Of a stretch of 64,000 nt of DNA, positions 61,202 to 64,000 are shown piece by piece. The position numbers and the translations under genes are program-made. The DNA is taken from positions 1 to 64,000 of the forward strand of contig JBNKFV010000029.1 in NCBI GenBank assembly GCA_050289485.1, read 5' to 3'. Under the pieces are notes generated by a model. The model saw nothing but the letters and a program-made list of their open reading frames with translations. It had not been told where the DNA came from and made no database searches. How positions within the stretch are numbered: position 1 is the first letter of the stretch; every line of letters starts with the position of its first letter. The stretch comes from JBNKFV01 sp050289485. GTDB taxonomy: Bacteria; Pseudomonadota; Gammaproteobacteria; Pseudomonadales; Cellvibrionaceae.

Positions 61202-61219
61202 TTAAATAAAATAAATTTA
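61202..61219 (+). promoter_or_regulatory. Sugar-locus motif, split form upstream of GH2
   Basis: TTAAATAAAATAAATTTA, 74-91 nt upstream of the GH2 start. It looks like two overlapping copies of the TTAAATAAATTT motif. Confidence 0.45.
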
Positions 61220-61292
61220 TATAATATTGAGAATAATAATCGAAGGCCGATATTTCACTGCAGGACAGGTCGGCGTAACAGGAGAAAATCGT

Positions 61293-64000
61293 ATGCGGCG
61301 CATATTACTACCCGTTGTTATCAGTGGGGTTGCATTGGGTTTTGGCGCTGTACAGGCCGCAGAGCAGGTGATCCCTAATAATGGCGGGCCCTATAACGCT
61401 GCATTTATGCCTGGCGGAATTGGAATTAGTCGTGATTTGCCTGCAGATTCTGGTCTTCTGGCGGAGGGCGCGCCTTTTAGTATGGTTGCCTGGGTACGTC
61501 CCGATTCTTTGCAAAAGGGGGTTGTGACCTTGGTTGCTCTGGGGGATCCCGCCGCATGCCGCTGCCTGGCGCTCAAAGATGGAAGACCGGTTTTTATTCA
61601 GGGTAATAAAGCGCTGGTGTCAGGCAGACCGCTTAATCCGGGGCAGTGGACCCACGTCGCGCTATCGTCCAATGGCAAAATAGCGAGGCTCTATATTAAT
61701 GGTCGCCAGGCCGATAAAGGTAGGCTACGTGAGAGTGCAGTATCCGCCCATATCGCTATTGCTCCGGTTCGCAGTGGACGCCCGCATTTCGGCGGTAAGC
61801 TGGTTGACGCAAAGGTTTCTCAGGGCGCGCTAAGTTCTGATCAGGTTGCTGCTATTGTGGATCAGCGCCCTGACTTTGATGTTGTGCATATCTGGGATGT
61901 GGGGGTTGGTTGGCAGTGGCAATATCAGGCCAATACCGGTATTTGGCGCCCGCAGGACCCCTGGACTCTTCCGCAAAGTAAAGCGCGAACCTCGGCTCCT
62001 GTCGCCAAGCCGCTGGCAGACACGCGTGTGCTTGAGCCTATTGCCGACAATAGATGGCAGCTAAATGGCTGGCGCTTAGCGGTGGCCGGAGACGTTCAGG
62101 CCGATGGTGCAATACTGTCTCAGCCTGGGTATGACACCAGTGCATGGTATGCGGCAACCGTCCCCGGCACTGTGCTGACGACGTTGGTTGATCGCGGTGT
62201 CTACCCGGATCCGTACTATGGCCTCAATAATCTGGCAATCCCGGAGAAGCTGGCGCGCCAGGACTATTGGTACAGGACGCAATTTCACATTGACCCGGAA
62301 AACGCCGGTAAAACCTACACCCTGATATTCAATGGCATTAACTACGCCTCTGAAGTGTGGGTAAACGGTAAAAAACTGGGGGGAACAAAAGGAGCTTTTA
62401 TTCGGGGGCAGTTCGAGATCACCCCGGAAAAGGGTGAAAATGTGGTTGCCGTTAAGGTGTTTCCCCCACCTCACCCCGGTACCCCCCATGAGCAATCCAT
62501 CACGGCTGGCGTAGGTAAGAATGGCGGCCAGCTCGCTATCGACGGCCCAACGTTTGTGGCCACTGAGGGCTGGGACTGGATTCCTGGTATTCGCGACCGG
62601 GACACCGGTATCTGGTTGCCGGTTGAGCTGAAGGCGCATGGCAAGGTGCGTATTCTGGATCCGCAGATTATTACGGATCTGCCCCTGCCGCGCACAGACA
62701 GAGCCGATGTTTATATTACTGTTCCGATTGAAAATCTCTCCAACGAGGTAACTTCGGTAACAGTGACGGCAACGTTTGACGACATCATGGTTAGCCAAAG
62801 ACTTAAGGTTGAGCCTGGTGTTACTCGTGTTCACTTTTCTCCCGAAAAATTTGCGCCTCTGGTGATCAAGAACCCGGAACTCTGGTGGCCAAACGGCTAC
62901 GGAGCCCCTGCGCTGCATGATTTGCGGATAGACGTTGCGCAAAGCAATGTTGAAGGGGAGGGTAAAAACGCAACCGTTACCGATGTTTACAACACACGCT
63001 TTGGTATTCGTGAAGTCAGCTACGACTTATCGCTTTTTGACAGCAAAGGGGAGTTGCGTCGCGTTAATGTTCAGACCACCAATGGCAAGCTCAATGGCGA
63101 AAAGCTGATTGATGTGAGCCACGAAGCCATCAAGCAGAGCCCGAACGGATGGGCGGAATCGCTGACTGCGGCAGGTGAGCACTCTGCCGCGGTCAGGACT
63201 ATTTCCGAGACCCTGCCCGAACCTCACTTAAGTATTCGCGTGAACGGCGTGAGAATCGCCGCCCGTGGTGGGAACTGGGGAATGGACGATGCGATGAAGC
63301 GTGTTAGCCGGGAAAAGCTAGAGCCATATTTCCGGCTCGAGCGCGACGCTCACATGAATATTATCCGCAACTGGATGGGCACCAACACCGAACCGCAGTT
63401 TTACGATTTGGCTGACGAATACGGCATGATGGTGATGAACGACTTTTGGCAATCCACGCAAAATTTTCAGGTGGAACCACAGGACCCGGCACTGTTCCTC
63501 GACAACGTAAAAGACAGTGTCGCACGGTATCGCAACCATCCCTCTATCATTCTTTGGTTTGGCCGTAATGAAGGTGTGCCATACCCGGCACTCAACGAAG
63601 GCCTTGACGATACGCTGTTTGCGTTGGATGGCACACGTTGGTACACCGGTAGTTCAAACGTTGTCAATCTGCAGGGCTCCGGTCCCTACAACTATCGTCC
63701 GCCGGAGGGTTACTTTACCGATCTTGCCTCTGGCTTTTCGGTTGAGGTAGGCACGCCGTCGCTGGCGACGCTGGATTCGGTAAAAGCTTCAGTTCCTGCG
63801 GCAGATCTCTGGCCGCTTTCTGATGCGCTGGCATACCACGACTGGCATTTTGGCGGCAATGGCGATACCAAAACCTTTATGCTGGCGCTGGAGCAAATGT
63901 TTGGTGCTGCGACCAGCTTTGAGGATTTTGAGCGCAAAGCGCAAATGATGAATCTGGAAACCCATAAGGCCATGTTTGAGGGTTTTTTGGGTCACCTGTG
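61293..64000 (+). CDS. LamG-GH2 secreted glycoside hydrolase, 3' end outside the window
   Basis: At least 902 residues, open to the window edge; ATG 61293 with CAGGAG ahead. Signal peptide MRRILLPVVISGVALGFGAVQA. Residues about 35-190 form a LamG/concanavalin-like domain (APFSMVAWVRPD, GQWTHVALSSNGKIARLYINGRQ). The GH2 sugar-binding jelly roll follows (SAWYAATVPGTVLTTLVDRG, YGLNNL), then the beta sandwich with WWPNGYG, and the barrel with RGGNWGMDD, RNWMGTN and WFGRNEG, whose NE holds the acid/base Glu. Sequence style is closest to beta-mannosidase and exo-beta-glucosaminidase-type GH2. The nucleophile region lies beyond the window. Divergent from the FHS transporter. Confidence 0.92.
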   Translation, partial: MRRILLPVVISGVALGFGAVQAAEQVIPNNGGPYNAAFMPGGIGISRDLPADSGLLAEGAPFSMVAWVRPDSLQKGVVTLVALGDPAACRCLALKDGRPVFIQGNKALVSGRPLNPGQWTHVALSSNGKIARLYINGRQADKGRLRESAVSAHIAIAPVRSGRPHFGGKLVDAKVSQGALSSDQVAAIVDQRPDFDVVHIWDVGVGWQWQYQANTGIWRPQDPWTLPQSKARTSAPVAKPLADTRVLEPIADNRWQLNGWRLAVAGDVQADGAILSQPGYDTSAWYAATVPGTVLTTLVDRGVYPDPYYGLNNLAIPEKLARQDYWYRTQFHIDPENAGKTYTLIFNGINYASEVWVNGKKLGGTKGAFIRGQFEITPEKGENVVAVKVFPPPHPGTPHEQSITAGVGKNGGQLAIDGPTFVATEGWDWIPGIRDRDTGIWLPVELKAHGKVRILDPQIITDLPLPRTDRADVYITVPIENLSNEVTSVTVTATFDDIMVSQRLKVEPGVTRVHFSPEKFAPLVIKNPELWWPNGYGAPALHDLRIDVAQSNVEGEGKNATVTDVYNTRFGIREVSYDLSLFDSKGELRRVNVQTTNGKLNGEKLIDVSHEAIKQSPNGWAESLTAAGEHSAAVRTISETLPEPHLSIRVNGVRIAARGGNWGMDDAMKRVSREKLEPYFRLERDAHMNIIRNWMGTNTEPQFYDLADEYGMMVMNDFWQSTQNFQVEPQDPALFLDNVKDSVARYRNHPSIILWFGRNEGVPYPALNEGLDDTLFALDGTRWYTGSSNVVNLQGSGPYNYRPPEGYFTDLASGFSVEVGTPSLATLDSVKASVPAADLWPLSDALAYHDWHFGGNGDTKTFMLALEQMFGAATSFEDFERKAQMMNLETHKAMFEGFLGHL

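Noticed and set aside
62076..62942. 288-codon minus-strand frame inside the GH2 gene
   Set aside because: The plus strand encodes an uninterrupted GH2 enzyme with catalytic motifs through this region; the minus frame is a shadow.

Overview
The window looks like a chromosomal segment of a marine or plant-litter gammaproteobacterium, most likely of the Cellvibrionaceae group (Teredinibacter/Saccharophagus/Simiduia-like). This is an inference. It rests on a carbohydrate locus that combines a TonB-dependent receptor, several flavin halogenase-like proteins and GH1/GH2/GH5 enzymes, on c-di-GMP riboswitches, and on integron-type cassettes. No rRNA, tRNA, CRISPR array or integron integrase was seen.

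Layout. (1) 1-3.6 kb: gene cassettes separated by attC sites, with no integrase. Two carry nuclease-like proteins (zinc-finger/HEPN and PUA-like/PD-(D/E)xK). A GGGGTC-centred palindrome and an IS110 remnant interrupt this array. (2) 3.7-9.0 kb: a patchwork of acquired genes: a GC-rich MarR-GNAT regulator with azlCD, a broken GNAT, Crp-, SDR- and MerR-type genes, a truncated SRPBCC gene and a flavodoxin-fold reductase. (3) 9.3-16.9 kb: an aldehyde dehydrogenase, a minus-strand metal gene run (copC, copD, HupE-like, DUF4198-like and others), a double GNAT and copB. (4) 17.1-24.6 kb: an amine/omega-amino-acid catabolic module: GntR regulator, gamma-glutamyl-amine ligase and oxidase, LysR regulator, omega-aminotransferase and CoA-acylating semialdehyde dehydrogenase. 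(5) 25-38 kb: signalling and housekeeping genes: a large hybrid histidine kinase, gcvP, a PilZ protein, two GGDEF proteins, a UDG-family protein, a NUDIX hydrolase and an exonuclease. Two c-di-GMP-I riboswitches lie here, one ahead of the PilZ gene and one, on the minus strand, ahead of an unknown membrane protein. (6) 38.5-42.1 kb: a second integrase-less cassette array, next to an IS4 fragment. One of its attC sites is split exactly at the core by an unusually short group IIC intron. (7) 42.2-64 kb: a polysaccharide utilisation locus: esterase, GPH symporter, GH1, small secreted protein, three halogenase-family genes, TonB receptor, ROK kinase, GH5 lipoprotein, ROK repressor, FHS sugar transporter and a LamG-GH2 enzyme cut by the window end.

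How the parts work together. In the sugar locus the receptor would import oligosaccharides, the GH5, GH2 and esterase would trim them, GH1 would release monosaccharides, the two transporters would move them inward and the ROK kinase would phosphorylate them. A shared A/T-rich motif (TTAAATAAATTT) lies upstream of several of these units and is a candidate site for the ROK repressor. In the amine module, three TTTGATCAWATT sites surround the GntR gene and an 18-bp inverted repeat lies between the LysR gene and the aminotransferase, which suggests two local regulons. In the c-di-GMP region, synthesis (two GGDEF proteins with intact I-sites), sensing by RNA and sensing by protein (PilZ) occur within about 9 kb.
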